Source: Strigamia acuminata | Lineage: Eukaryota; Arthropoda; Chilopoda; Geophilomorpha; Linotaeniidae | Assembly (NCBI GenBank): GCA_949358305.1 | Contig: OX442320.1 | Coordinates: forward strand, 3,488,259-3,552,258 | DNA length: 64,000 nt | Direction of reading: 5' to 3' | Shown: piece after piece, positions 10,054 through 21,600 of the stretch | Numbering within the stretch: position 1 is the first letter of the stretch | Layout of the letters: each line of letters starts with the position of its first letter | Program-made: the position numbers and the translations under genes | Notes under the pieces: generated by a model | The model's database searches: none | Told to the model about the DNA's origin: nothing | What the model saw: only the letters and a program-made list of their open reading frames with translations

Positions 10054-10728
10054 TGTCACGATTAATTCTGTTGGTATAATTAATTCTAAACAAATATCGC
10101 GCAAAAACTAATTCTCGCAATAGTAATGGGCAAAGTTTGTAGATTTCCCTAAACCTTGTTTCCTTCAAATGTGGACATCCAGAAACTCAGGAAACCTAAT
10201 ACTCGCGTTTGACTAACATAATTTATATTGGACAGTTCCTTGCTTACGACGGGTGTTTGTAGGCATAAAAGAATGAAAGCACGATGATATAAACCTAGAG
10301 TGGAAAGGGGATATCATCGGGCAGTGATAATATAAAAGATGACGGCTTAGAAAATAGCGCAATAGGGTTAGATGGAAGAGCGCTTGTTGAAGGCGCAAAT
10401 AATAGTAGACTAAATCTAAATGTTACTAAAGGAGAATGGTGTTATCCAGTAGAGAGCATAAGAAGAAGTGATTAAACTTAGGATGGTTGGAAAGAAGAAA
10501 ACTCAGTCATGTGACTGGTCAGATCAATTAAAGAAGGGGGTGGAAAGGTGAAAATAGGAGTTCAATTGTTAAGAATAATGATATGCGCATCATCCAGATT
10601 GCGCATTCATTAACTGAAGATGAGTAAGTGAGATGAATCATCACAAGTGAGAGAAACAAGAAAATATTATAAGAAATAAGATTGGGTTATTCTAAAATAA
10701 AAATAGGCGGGTAGACGTGCCCGTGACA
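10054..10728 (-). repeat. 5' LTR of Gypsy copy A (675 bp)
   Basis: It begins TGTCACG and ends CGTGACA in either reading, a 7-bp terminal inverted repeat. The length matches both copy B LTRs, but it differs from them at clearly more sites than they differ from each other. Copies A and B are therefore separate insertions, not a recent inverted duplication of one copy. The short ORF of 61 codons inside it is not supported as a gene. Confidence 0.95.
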
Positions 10729-11126
10729 ACATAATAATGATAAAATTAGAATTATTTGAATTTTGCAGTGAAACAACTTCACATTTATTGATCAAAATTG
10801 CATTCTTCATACAAAAAAATTTATTTTTCACTATTAGATTGCAATTATTACCTAAAAAACACAAATTTTACAATAAAAATTTAATATTTTTTTTAAAAAT
10901 GATATTTTTAAAGCAAAAATTGCATTTTTAGTGTAAAAATTGCATTTTTAGTGTAAAAATTGCATTTTTAGTGTAAAAATTGCATTTTTAGTGTAAAAAT
11001 TGCATTTTTAGTGTAAAAATTGCATTTTTAGTGTAAAAATTGCATTTTTAGTGTAAAAATTGCATTTTTAGTGTAAAAATTGCATTTTTAGTGTAAAAAT
11101 TGCATTTTTAGTGTAAAAATTGCATT
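10729..11126. repeat. AT-rich spacer with 20-bp minisatellite (left half)
   Basis: The first part, to about 10916, is AT-rich with decayed units. From about 10917 there are roughly ten near-perfect copies of a 20-bp unit (catttttagtgtaaaaattg). The array stops at 11126, where copy B begins, and resumes at 37675 after copy B, so this is one array split by an insertion. No gene is seen. Confidence 0.9.
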
Positions 11127-11801
11127 TGTCACGGGCACGTCTACCCGCCTATTTTTTATTTTAGAATAACCCAATTTCATTTCTTATAATATTTTCTTGT
11201 TTCTCTCACTTGTGATGATTCATCTCACTTACTCATCTTCAGTTAATGAATGCGCAATCTGGATGATGCGCATATCATTATTCTTAACAATTGAACTCCT
11301 ATTTTCACCTTTCCACCCCCTTCTCTAATTGATCTGACCAGTCACATGACTGAGTTTTCTTCTTTCCAATCATCCTAAGTTTAATCACTTCTTCTTATGC
11401 TCTCTACTGGATAACACCATTCTCCTTTAGTAACATTTAGATTTAGTCCTCTATTATTTGCGCCTTCAACAAGCGCTCCTACATCTAACCCTATTGCGCT
11501 ATTTTCTAAGCCGACATCTTTTATATTATCACTGCCCGATGATATCCCCTTTCCACTCTAGGTTTATATCATCGTGCTTTCATTCTTTTACGCCTACAAA
11601 CACCCGTCGTAAGCAAGGAACTGTCCAATATAAATTATGTTAGTCAAACGCGAGTATTAGGTTTCCTGAGTTTCTGGATGTCCACATTTGAAGGAAACAA
11701 GGTTTAGGGAAATCTACGAACTTTGCCCATTACTATTGCGCGGATTAGTTTTTGCGCGATATTGTTAGGAATTAATTATACCAACAGAATTAATCGTGAC
11801 A
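11127..11801 (+). repeat. 5' LTR of Gypsy copy B
   Basis: 675 bp with termini TGTCACG and CGTGACA. By eye it differs from the 3' LTR at one site (a C/T in the stretch after the ctttccact motif, near 11569). At least six TGCGC motifs occur in this AT-rich repeat. Confidence 0.96.
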
Positions 11802-11902
11802 ACATGGCGAGCCTGACAGGATCCTCGCTTATTTAGGCTGAAAACGCGCAAGAAAGTTAAGTTTTCGTTTAAATTATTAATCATTTTTATTATTTTTTCA
11901 TC
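11802..11902 (+). other. Leader and primer-binding site of Gypsy copy B
   Basis: The primer-binding site is tggcgagcctgacagga at 11805-11821, 3 bp after the LTR. It is complementary to a tRNA ending in CTCGCCA, probably tRNA-Arg (inference). The leader then runs about 80 bp to the gag ATG at 11903. Confidence 0.75.
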
Positions 11903-13539
11903 ATGTCGAATGAGTTGGGAAACGGTGAGGAAAACCCCACTGTACGAGACCCCTTTGATTTGGACGAGCTGGCTTCGTCTCTCGACTGGCAGCGTTATGA
12001 GCGTTTAAGGCGAGCACGAGCGGAGCAAAGTGAGTTATTGATAACCATTGCGAATTCAATGCCGCAAACATTTCGAGACAACATGTCGGCTCCAATACCT
12101 GGCATAAATACTTCTGCGCCAACGACAGTTGCCACGTCAACACCAGCGTATCAGCTCGTGCCTCCAGCTTTCTTCACTCCTGGCACGTCAGGAATATCAA
12201 TGAATCCGACGATTTTACATTCCGAAGCTTTATTGATGTGTGATATTCGTAATCAGTTTTTCGTTCAGGCACAGGGATTACTCAAAGAAATGCGAAGCAT
12301 TTACCAACAAGGCACCAGCCCTCCACATCCAACGACACCCCCGTCAGAAGATGGTGGATCCTCGCATGGATCCATAAGGGTAAAAGGCAATTCGGCACCA
12401 TCAGGAAATGAACTTTCCACGGAAGTTCCCCATGGTGGAGGAGCAAGCCACCAACAACAATTTGCGCCCACCACCATAAATGCGCAACCGACGTCTACAA
12501 CAACGACGCCACCGGTAATGACGCATGCCACTACTTTCACTCAATGTCCGTCCGTGGCATCACAAATTATGGATTCAACAAAAGCCAATCAGCAGGTGAT
12601 GAATTCTTTATTATGTGCCAAAATTAACAATACAGGGCACCCATCCGGAGTAAGGGCCCAATTGTCTCTACCATCAATACGAGTAAGGCGAGAGGACTCT
12701 TCACGAGGATATAACACCTATAAAGAAAAACTCCCCCGTTTTGACCCTGAGAAGGCCACACTTGACTCTGTTAATTTGTTTCTTGCGCAATTATTTGCGC
12801 ATATGTATTCCACCCGCATGCCCGAGGAAGAGTATTTAAAAGTGAATATAATTCAAGCAACCCGCAACAAGGCGCAACGTTGGTGGCTCGCATTAAAACC
12901 AAAACCCAAAACATGGATTGAGTTCGAGGCATTGTTTCGTAAGGCATTCTCCATGAATTCAGCGGCGGCCAATGTGAAAATTGCAAATCGAAAGCAACGC
13001 AGTGGGGAGTCCACCATGACTTTCCTCAGCGAAATAATATATTATTTAGAAATTGCAGGCTACACAGACCCTGGATTACAATGGGAAAAGGCCCAGAACA
13101 TGCTACTGTCTGACGTCGTCCAACTTTTGAGAACAATGCATGTCAAAACAATTGACGAAGCAATCCAAATGGGAAACGACGTGGACAATCGATTACTACT
13201 CGACTCTCATCGCAAAACTGAGTATAAACATTTAGGTCTCGTTGATCAATTTGCACCTCTTTCAGAAGTAAACCCCTCATCCCCCACCGTGTTGAAATCC
13301 GTGGATAGGTCTAGAGGTGAAGCCGAAACTAAAACTTCCACGTCTAACGACGCCAAACGTTTTACGCGTTATCGTAAACAACAACTAATGTTAGAACTAG
13401 CTGCGTTGGAAGCCCGACCCGAGCAACCTTCGCCGCCACAGGAACCAAGTTCAAGTAGCAGCAGCGAGTCGGAACCGGAAGTGGAAACCAAAAAGAGTTC
13501 TGTCGCCGGAGCCGCGCAAAAGGTGAACATATCAGTAAA
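11903..13539 (+). pseudogene. gag: gag of Gypsy copy B, 5' part, cut by Copia-2
   Basis: About 545 codons are collinear with gag of copy A, including the whole capsid-like core, with only scattered substitutions. The frame is interrupted at 13539-13540 by Copia-2 and ends in LTR-derived codons (DDDK, then stop at 13555). The remaining tail lies at 18434-18658. The protein made here would lack the C-terminal CPVC region and could not shift into pol. Confidence 0.9.
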
Positions 13540-14023
13540 TGACGATGATAAGTGAAGTTGTCAACGCCGGGAAATAAACCGGAGACGAAACAAAAGTCAT
13601 TTTGTGCCTGAAAACCGCACAAACGCGTCGGCCATCTTTATTCAGGCAAGAACAGGTGAGCAAGTGAATATGTACAGGTGTCGAGGCTATTTGCCCTCGA
13701 TCTAAAAGTAGAACAAATCATCCTGATGGAAAGGTTGATTTGTTCTTTACATAACCAAAGTAAAGATAACTCAAAGCCAGCATTAACACTGGATAATGCA
13801 CTGGGGGAAATAATAGATAAACTAAATCATAGCAGACGACAACTCGAAATCCATTGATAAACATGAGCCAACTGTAGTATTAAGCATGTATTGAAACAAT
13901 CCAAAGCAGTTGGCTCTCGATTCCAGTACAGTAAACAATGCGACCCGAATTTCGCCTTTAACGCACTTAGCCAGAAAAGGTGCGCCGTTAATACGTGAAA
14001 TGAAAAACTGCTTTGACCCAACA
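13540..14023 (-). repeat. 3' LTR of Copia-2 (484 bp)
   Basis: In element sense it runs TGTTGGGTCAAAG...ATCATCGTCA. It starts right after a purine tract and ends at the break in gag. It is related to the solo LTRs at 42390-42857 and 44544-45022, sharing a gccatctttaat-like stretch and gaacaaatca/tgatttgt blocks in the same order. Confidence 0.88.
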
Positions 14024-14036
14024 GAACCCCCTCTAA
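14024..14036 (-). other. Polypurine tract of Copia-2
   Basis: The minus strand reads AGAGGGGGTTC directly before the TGTTGGG start of the 3' LTR, the expected place for plus-strand priming. Confidence 0.6.
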
Positions 14037-14077
14037 ACAGTTATCCATTTCAATCAAAAATGTGATCGCATAATGCG

Positions 14078-17000
14078 TCAAGACGTGGGCGGGAAACCCA
14101 CTTGGTCATAATGTCTGCGATGTTCAGCGCGGACTTTATTCCGATCGAAGATGTAAATCCCCTTAACCATTTCCTTGCCCCAATCCTCATTGCTGAGACC
14201 AGTCATGGTATCTCCTAAGGTACCTTGTCTTAAGTAACAAAAACTCGCAAATGGTGGAGGAACTTGTGCCCGCGGTTTCGCTTTAAAATCGAATAACCCT
14301 GCATCATATTCGTAGTCCTCCTCCTCACACCACCTCACTACATCGATACGACTTCTAAATCGAGTGCCCGTTGGTGCAATGTAGTGAATGAAAACATGTC
14401 CGGCTTGTGCTCCGGATTTCCTAATGTATTCTACTCGTTTCCATTTCGTGATATCAATTTGTTGTAATTCAACTCCCCCAACTGCCCCAGTATGCCTGCC
14501 CCTTACATTAGGAGACTGTGCCACTGCCTCTTCATATCTGGCATCATCGTCACTGCCTTCACTTGGAGTAGCATCCCCTGCAGCGTGAGCGACATCCTCT
14601 GGTAAATTAGGGTCTAATTGGGGTAATGGAGCAGGTTGAGACATAGATGCCTCATCCTCTGGCTCCGTCGTCGTTGCAGGAATAATCTGTGGCGTGGGAA
14701 GTCTAACAGTTTGTTGCGTTGTCGACACAGGGGGACTTTGAGGAACTTCCTCCTCTTCTGCTTCGGATTCGCTAATTAGATGAATGTACTCATCAGATCC
14801 AAACCCCCTCTTAGCCTTAACACTTCCCAATCCTTTTGGAACTGCTTGTGTTCCCTCGTACCAATATTGATTCTCATCGATTTTCACATGTTTCGATGCA
14901 AAGACTTTGTTCTTGTGTGGGTCCCAAATCCTGTATCCAGCTGTGGTTATTGCATAACCAATTAGGGCCCCTGACCAAGCTCTGCTGTCTAATTTGCTTT
15001 TCCGTGTTTGCGCTGGGATGTGCACATACACTTTCGACCCAATACAGCGCAAATGTCGCACCGACATACGACGTCCGAAAAATACATTATAGGGAGTCCG
15101 TCCCTGTAAACTTGAGTGAGGGTATCTATTTTTCAAATACACAATGGTATTTGCCAACTCAGCCCATAAGAAGTGTGGAAATCCATTTTCCAATTCCATA
15201 GCTCGCACCCCCTCTATGACGGTGCGATTCGATCGCTCCGCGACCGAATTCATCTCGGGGCTGTAGGCGTTGGTCCGTTCACACTTGATTCCGCAAGATT
15301 TAGTATAATTATCCCATTCTTTGGACACAAACTCACCCCCCCTATCTGTGCGGATCGTTTTAACCTTTCTAGAAGTCGCACGCTCGACTTCTGCTTGCCA
15401 TGCTTTAAAATGGGCAAAAGTTTCACTTTTATGCTTTAGAAAACTGATCCACATATATCTAGAGTGGTCGTCCACAATAATGAGATAATACTCAGCCCCC
15501 CCTAAGGATTTGCATGATGCGGCCCCCCAAAGATCCATATGAATTAAGTCTAAGATTCCCTTGGATTTGACCTCAGCTATTGGAGAAAAGGTTGCTCTAA
15601 CCCGCTTGGCCCTATTGCACGCATCACAAGGAGAAGCCAATTCATTGCTTAATTTAACGCCAAAAATTTCTGTGGATTTTTGCATCATCACAATGCCCTT
15701 TGAGTTTAGGTGGCCCATTCTGCCATGCCAAAAATCCATCGGTATCGCTTTATCATTGTCTAATCTCTTCCCATTAGTATTATTATTAGCCGTTAAAGCC
15801 GTTTTAATCGGTCCCATCACTGTAGGTTTAGTCTGTTTCACTCCCGTCTGATTAACCCCCTGTACCACATTACTAAACGTGCGCGCATTGTTCGCATTGC
15901 TCGCATTATTCGCTGCGCCATTTGTTGCAACAATCGTTTTCCCATTCGATTGCACATTAGAAGTGGTTAGTTCACACTTAACTTTAGGCATGGTTAATAC
16001 AGTTTGTTTCACACAATTATTTATGCCAACTGCCTCCTTCTGCGCAGGGATGGCAGTTGCATTTACAGAGGTGACAGACACATGTCCGTTAACTTTATAT
16101 AGGCGATTACTAAGTCGTACCGCTGTTATCGATGGGTCTTCAATCCTTTTCCGAAATAAAGTCATTTTGCCGTCTGCAACGTAAGTGCGTAAGCCAGCCT
16201 CATCAGTGCGCCCGAGAGAGATAAGATTTTTCCGAAAATTCGGAGCATAATAGACGTTGTTCAAAGTAACAACTCTACTCCTGTTGCCATATGTGGAAAT
16301 TAACTCCACAGATCCAATCCCTTCTATTTTAGAGGTCCCTTCCCCTAACTGCACTGTGTAATTGAGAGGCTTAAAGTTTGCAAACCACTCTTTGCAAAAG
16401 GCAAAATGGTCAGTAGCACCGGTATCCACGTACCAAGCGGTGTCTACTGGTCCATTTGACAAAAATGACGATACAGGAGGCGGTGGCTCCTCCACTTCCA
16501 TGTAGAGTGAGTCCGGGTCGTCAATCCAATTGTCGACTAAGTTGGCTTTGCGCCCACCACGTCCTCCTTTTCCACGATTTTTCCCACGTGGCTGTCCTCT
16601 AAATTGAGACGTTGGTCCAGCGTTGGACGACTGAGGATTCTGTCCCGTTTTCTTTTGCGAGGGGCATTCTCTCGAGAAATGACCCGAACCGCCGCAATTA
16701 TAACACATCACGTTAGGTGATTTGACAATTTTCCATTGCATTGCTGCGTAGTGTGCCAATGGTTGCTGCACACACGAAGCCCCCAATCCACGGTCCTCAT
16801 CTCGTTCATCTCCACTTGAGAAATCTGTGTCCGATGAGGTGTCCATTAATTGGACAGGTGGGGGATGCAACCTGTCATATTCCATTAAGAATTCCTGGCG
16901 AATCCTTTCCAGATTAACGTCCTCCTGCGGCCAATCATCAATTCTCGCCTTCATAGGCTCGTATTCAGGCCCTACACCATCCATATACTGGAAAATGACG

Positions 17001-17257
17001 AAAATTGGAGTCAATTCCAGGCCTGCTGCGTTAACCTCGACTGCTTTCTGATCCACACGGTCCAAAAACTGTCGCATTGTCTCGTTATCGTTCATTCTTA
17101 CGTCTAGAAACTGCCGTCGCAGTCGAGCTCTCTCAAATCTCGGAGCTACTGCCATTTTGCAGGAAATGTAGCACAAAACACAAAATTCACTAATTCGTAG
17201 CACTTTGCACACAAACAAATACACTTTCCCACCAAAATGAAGGCGAATGCAATACAC
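14078..17257 (-). pseudogene. Copia-2 gag-protease-integrase ORF lacking RT/RNase H
   Basis: 1059 codons. Gag begins late: MAVAPRFERARLRRQFLD aligns to the middle of the UBN2-type gag of Copia-1, so about 120 N-terminal residues are missing. A CCHC knuckle (CYNCGGSGHFSREC) follows near residue 185, then protease YVDTGATDHF near 275. Integrase has HHCC (WHGRMGHL...CDACNRAK) and DDE residues at LIHMDLWG, RTDRGGEF and NSVAERSNRT. The frame passes the integrase linker, then at DWGKEM, just before RT, jumps to the final part of RNase H read out of frame. The correct-frame tail (ALNIADIMTKW) is still visible near 14075-14130. RT with its YVDD motif is absent. This is an internal deletion derivative. 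Confidence 0.9.
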
Positions 17258-18249
17258 TACTTCCCGGGGTACAGCTCAATAAGTGAGCACAACTAACTTG
17301 ACCAGTCGCTACAAGGGCTTCCGTCCGACACACCTGGGGTCGCGGGATCGCCCCCTTGCTTCGAGCAAGCCTGGCCAAGAATAGGATGACACTAGGCGAA
17401 TGCCTAAAGGGTGCCAAACAAACAAAAGGTCCCAAAAGCAAAAACTTAAATTTATACAAAGTAATTTCGACCCCGAAAATGCAATAAATAATACGTTGTG
17501 AAGGTGGCACGTTGTTTTCCGTTGTTGGCGGGACAAATTCGTCGCCAAAATTCCAACGGCGATCCACCGACGACGTACGGTGCTCCAACGTTGCAAACGG
17601 GCGTGCGCGTATGCACTAACCCGCCCAGAATACGAATTTAGCGTGTATTCTGGTTCCACCAACTTCCTGGTCTTCACTATTGCACTCGTACGTGCAAATA
17701 GTGGCTCTTGATCCCGACAATAAACGTCGTTTGCGCGTGCTCGTCTCGTACGATGCAGCGCACACGTAACTCGCTTCGAAAATGTCCGTCCCGTTCGTTT
17801 CGCCAAAATTCCGCTTCAAAATAAATGCCTGCTTGTTCCAGACGATTCCCACGACGATAATTAGTCGCCACGTTGTGTTTTCCTTCGCTGGAAAACTCCA
17901 CGACGTGAAGAAACGGCCCAAACTCTGCTTAAACTCGCATCGCACTGGGGGCCGCCATCTTGGAAATGGTCGGCAGCGAAGCTCGACGAATGGCCATTTT
18001 CGCTTGAAATGAGCCAAAAATACACAATTAATATTCGAAATAAATTCCTTACTGTTCGTAAATGTCCTTTCCAACGCCCAAACACTCGTTGGAACACAGA
18101 ATCGGCGATGTGAACGTAAATACGACGTTCGCTCGTCGCGTCAAAGCGCGGATACGGTTCCGCCCAAATTGACGTGTCCGGCGTCGATTTCGTTATGAAA
18201 TCCGCTGGAAAACTTCACGATTCGGCCATCAACCATCCTCTGCTACCAC
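17258..18249 (-). other. Leader of Copia-2 with initiator tRNA-Met primer-binding site
   Basis: About 1 kb with no supported gene; the short ORFs here overlap in several frames and look like noise. The primer-binding site is on the minus strand opposite 18231-18248 (aaccatcctctgctacca), 1 bp from the LTR. It is identical to that of Copia-1 and matches the 3' end of metazoan initiator tRNA-Met. Confidence 0.75.
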
Positions 18250-18433
18250 TGACGATGATAAGTGAAGTTGTCAACGCCGGGAAATAAACTGGAGACGAAA
18301 CGAAAGTCATTTTGTGCCTGAAAACCGCACAAACGCGTCGGCCATCTTTATTCAGGCAAGAACAGGTGAGCAAGTGAATATGTACAGGTGTCGAGGCTAT
18401 TTGCCCTCGATCTAAAAGTAGAACAAATCATCC
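18250..18433 (-). repeat. Truncated 5' LTR of Copia-2 (184 of 484 bp)
   Basis: It matches the 3' LTR from TGACGATG (plus reading) until gaacaaatcatcc, then stops and gag sequence follows. About 300 bp of LTR and a short piece of flanking gag are gone. Confidence 0.88.
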
Positions 18434-18658
18434 CAATTGCGCCCCCGTTGTTACATTTGCGCCATCACCAAAACCTCCAACAAGTGTCAAGTTTCCCGAA
18501 AAAGGTGCAGCTTGGCGCAAAACAAGAAAGGATTAGTGGTACATGATTGATAACACCACTTGGCGCCCTATTTATCCTGTGTGCTACAAAGTTTTCGAGA
18601 GGCAGGAAAACTCCGACGGCCTGAAGTTTCCGCGACCGGCGGAGCCAGGCCGCAAGTA
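18434..18658 (+). pseudogene. gag: gag of Gypsy copy B, C-terminal remnant
   Basis: It continues the gag homology after Copia-2. Relative to copy A about 38 bp between two C-rich stretches are missing. Codon TGG is now TAG at 18534-18536, and the first Cys of CPVC is Tyr (TGT to TAT). So gag of copy B is dead for three independent reasons: insertion, deletion and nonsense mutation. The last 100 bp overlap the start of pol. Confidence 0.85.
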
Positions 18659-21600
18659 AATCAACCGGTCTCCACAAGCGTAAAACGTGTGGAATCAACA
18701 AGACGTGCTCCACCCGACATCATCCTCGACGAGAACATTTCCGAGAGGATTATTCCAACAACAACTACTCCTTCTATCACTCCTAGTGAGTCTAAACCAG
18801 GAATTAGTGTTGTATCATCCACACCTCCATCTTCATCACCGATTGTGACGAATCAACGGAAAACTTCAGTTTTGCAACCTGTGGCTTTCCAACTAGCATC
18901 TGGACCTGTTTCAAAGTCGACAGCCTTGCAAGCTGCGACTGCACAGAAACAAATCACCAAGAATGTGAGTAAAAACTTTAAACTACCTATTATTAAGACT
19001 ACTTCCAGTGTCAATTCAGCGGAAGCGCCCAAGGAAGTGATCGCTCCAATGAAGGTATCTTTTGTCATGTTGACATCGGAAGAGCTTAAGGAATCTCAAG
19101 AACCAATTATTGAGATAACACGCGCCGATAGATTGCGCAGAGAAGCTCCATGCGTAAAAATATCTTGGGCAAATGTATCATTCACCGCGCTTTTAGATTC
19201 AGGTGCTCAAACTTGTATCATGAGCGAGGAATTATTCCAACAACTTCACGAAAAAATGGGACTCGAATTTATTAATTTACATGAAAAGGTACAGGTCGCC
19301 TCCGGACATGTGGTAACTGCTTCAAAATCAGTGACGCTTGCGTTGCGAGCGCCATTAGGAGTGGTGAGATTTGTGTGTTTAGTGCTGCCTGATGCCAAAA
19401 ATGACTTGATCCTCGGACGAGACTTTAACCAAGCAGTCGGAGCAACCATCGATCATGGAAGGAGCCAGTGGAGTTTGGCTGGCTCAGATGAAATTCGTAA
19501 ATTCGTGACCTATGAAGACGCCAAAAAATCCGAGTCAATCCTCGTATTACCAATGGCACCGGAGGAACTGGATAAATCAGCAACTCCACTAGCTAAAATA
19601 AGTGAGATTGTTCCAAATAAAATACTCAAGAAGCCTGCGCCACCCAGTGACATTAACTGTGTGCTGCTGTTACACCAACCATTAAAAAATGAGGTTTTTG
19701 AGTATCCAAACGACGACTCACAAAGACAGGTAAAAACGATTAGGCATCGCAGTCGAACAACGTGGTCGAACATCTGGTCACCAAAACGAAAGGAAACTTC
19801 GAGGGCTTCGAGTAAAGTAAAAAAGACAATTTCTCGTAAGTTAACGATAAGTCAATTTCGTCGATTGCGCCGCCTTCGTCATAAATTGAATGTCATTCGT
19901 CCAATCGCCAAACAATTGATTGCGCAACGAGCCAAAGACATTAACGACAAAAAGAAGTTAATTAATGACTCCAGAACAACTGCGCAACCTACTAATGGTG
20001 AGAACGACTTAAATTCAAATATTTACAACGTCAACTTTTTACAGTATCAACCCAGTGAGAATCCAACCGATCTCGATTGGATTTATCACCAACTATGGAA
20101 TAAGTTGTCTGTTACGCAAATCAAACTACTAATTGAAACTTTACAGCCAATTTCACAGATTTTCCGAGAGGAAGTCGGTTTATGTAATAATACGGAATAC
20201 GAAGTTAATCTGAAACCGGATTTTCGTCCGATCCATGTTCCAGTACGACCCGTAAACCCTGCGAAAAAGGCAATTATCGACAAATACATTGACAAGAAAC
20301 TTCAACAGGGTATAATTCGCCGTTCACAAAGTGATTGTGCCGTCGCCCCAGTGGTCGTGCCCAAGAAGACCGGGGAATGGAGGACAGCAATGGACTTCAG
20401 ACCCATTAATGCGCAAACAATTCCGGATGTGTATCCACTTCCGGACATAGACAATATATTTGCGTATTTAGGTGGTGCACATTGGTTCTCGATAATCGAC
20501 GGGCGCGAGGCCTTTCACCAAATTGGAGTGCGCAAGGGAGATGAGCGATTCTTGGCCTTCATAACACATCGAGGACTATTTGAATACGTTCGTATGCCTT
20601 TTGGCCCCATCAACGGTCCTGCAACACTCCAAAGAGCGATGAATAAGACCTTGGCCAAATATTTATATAAATTCGTATTTGTATACATTGATGATGTTAT
20701 TATTTTTAGCAAAACATTTGAGGAGCATGTCCAACATTTGCGCCTCGTTTTGGAAGAATTATTTAATGCTGGTTTCACCATGAACGCCAACAAGACCGAG
20801 CTCTGTCAACAGCGCCTCGAAGTTTTGGGCCACATCGTGGAATCTGGTCAGATTTCTCCAAATCCGAAAAAAGTGTCAGCTATCCAAAACTATCCTGCGC
20901 CAACAAATTTGCGCGAGTTACAACGTTTCAAAGGTATGGTGGGTTATTATCAATCTTTTATTGCGAACTTTTCCAAGACAAGTGAGGTATTCCGACCATT
21001 ACTCAAAAAAGATGCTGTTTGGCATTGGAACGAAGCGCAACAAGAAGCTTTTGATTATCTTAAAGATCAAATAGCGACTCCAACGCTGAAAAGACGTTTT
21101 CCCAGCTGGAAAAAGCCATTCATCCTTCAAACAGATGCAAGCTACTCCGGTTTGGGGTCGGCTTTAATGCAATTAAATGACGCAGGAGAAAGGATACCAA
21201 TAGCTTTCGCTTCTCGTGCGCTTAACAGTGCTGAAAAAAACTATAATGTGACTGAAATTGAGTGCCTAGCAGCCGTATGGGCGGTGAAACGTTTCCGCGC
21301 TTATTTAGAAATGATGCCATTTTACTTGGAGAGTGATCATCGTTCTTTGAAGTGGTTATTTCAACAAAGAGAACCAACTGGCCGACTTGCCCGTTGGGTA
21401 CTCTCGTTAAGCGAGTACAAATTCACTTTCCTGCACTGCTCAGGATGTAAGAATCGAGTGGCGGACGCTTTAAGCAGAGCACCAGTCGATCCACCCGAAC
21501 ACGACGAGGAAGATGACAGTCCACTCGTCGATGAAGCCTGCTACACAGCATACTTTGATGACTGTAACCAATGGCCAGCATTGTCCATAATTACTGAGTT

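Larger units (their letters stand above)
1..10728 (-). mobile_element. Ty3/Gypsy-type LTR retrotransposon, copy A (partial, runs off left edge)
   Basis: Reading leftwards the element has a 675-bp 5' LTR, a primer-binding site, gag, pol in the -1 frame, a spacer and ORF3, which is still open at the window edge. The order is the same as in copy B at 11127-37674, which proves that ORF3 belongs to the element. All three reading frames are intact here, so copy A may be a full-length functional copy. Its 3' LTR and target duplication lie outside the window. It differs from copy B by scattered substitutions and small in-frame indels. Confidence 0.95.
13540..18433 (-). mobile_element. Copia-2: Ty1/Copia element with deleted RT and truncated 5' LTR
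   Basis: It is inserted in gag of Gypsy copy B, minus orientation. The 3' LTR is 484 bp; the 5' LTR keeps only its inner 184 bp and joins directly to gag DNA. Internal parts are a 1-kb leader, one ORF with late gag, protease and integrase, a remnant of the RNase H tail, and a polypurine tract. No target duplication survives because the right junction was deleted. The element is non-autonomous. Confidence 0.9.

Noticed and set aside
10917-11126. CRISPR array
   Set aside because: Units are contiguous 20-bp copies with no unique spacers and no cas genes, in animal DNA. It is a minisatellite.
11458-11643. A 61-codon ORF present in all three Gypsy LTRs
   Set aside because: It is conserved only because the LTRs are near-identical. 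It has no upstream context for translation and no recognisable motif.
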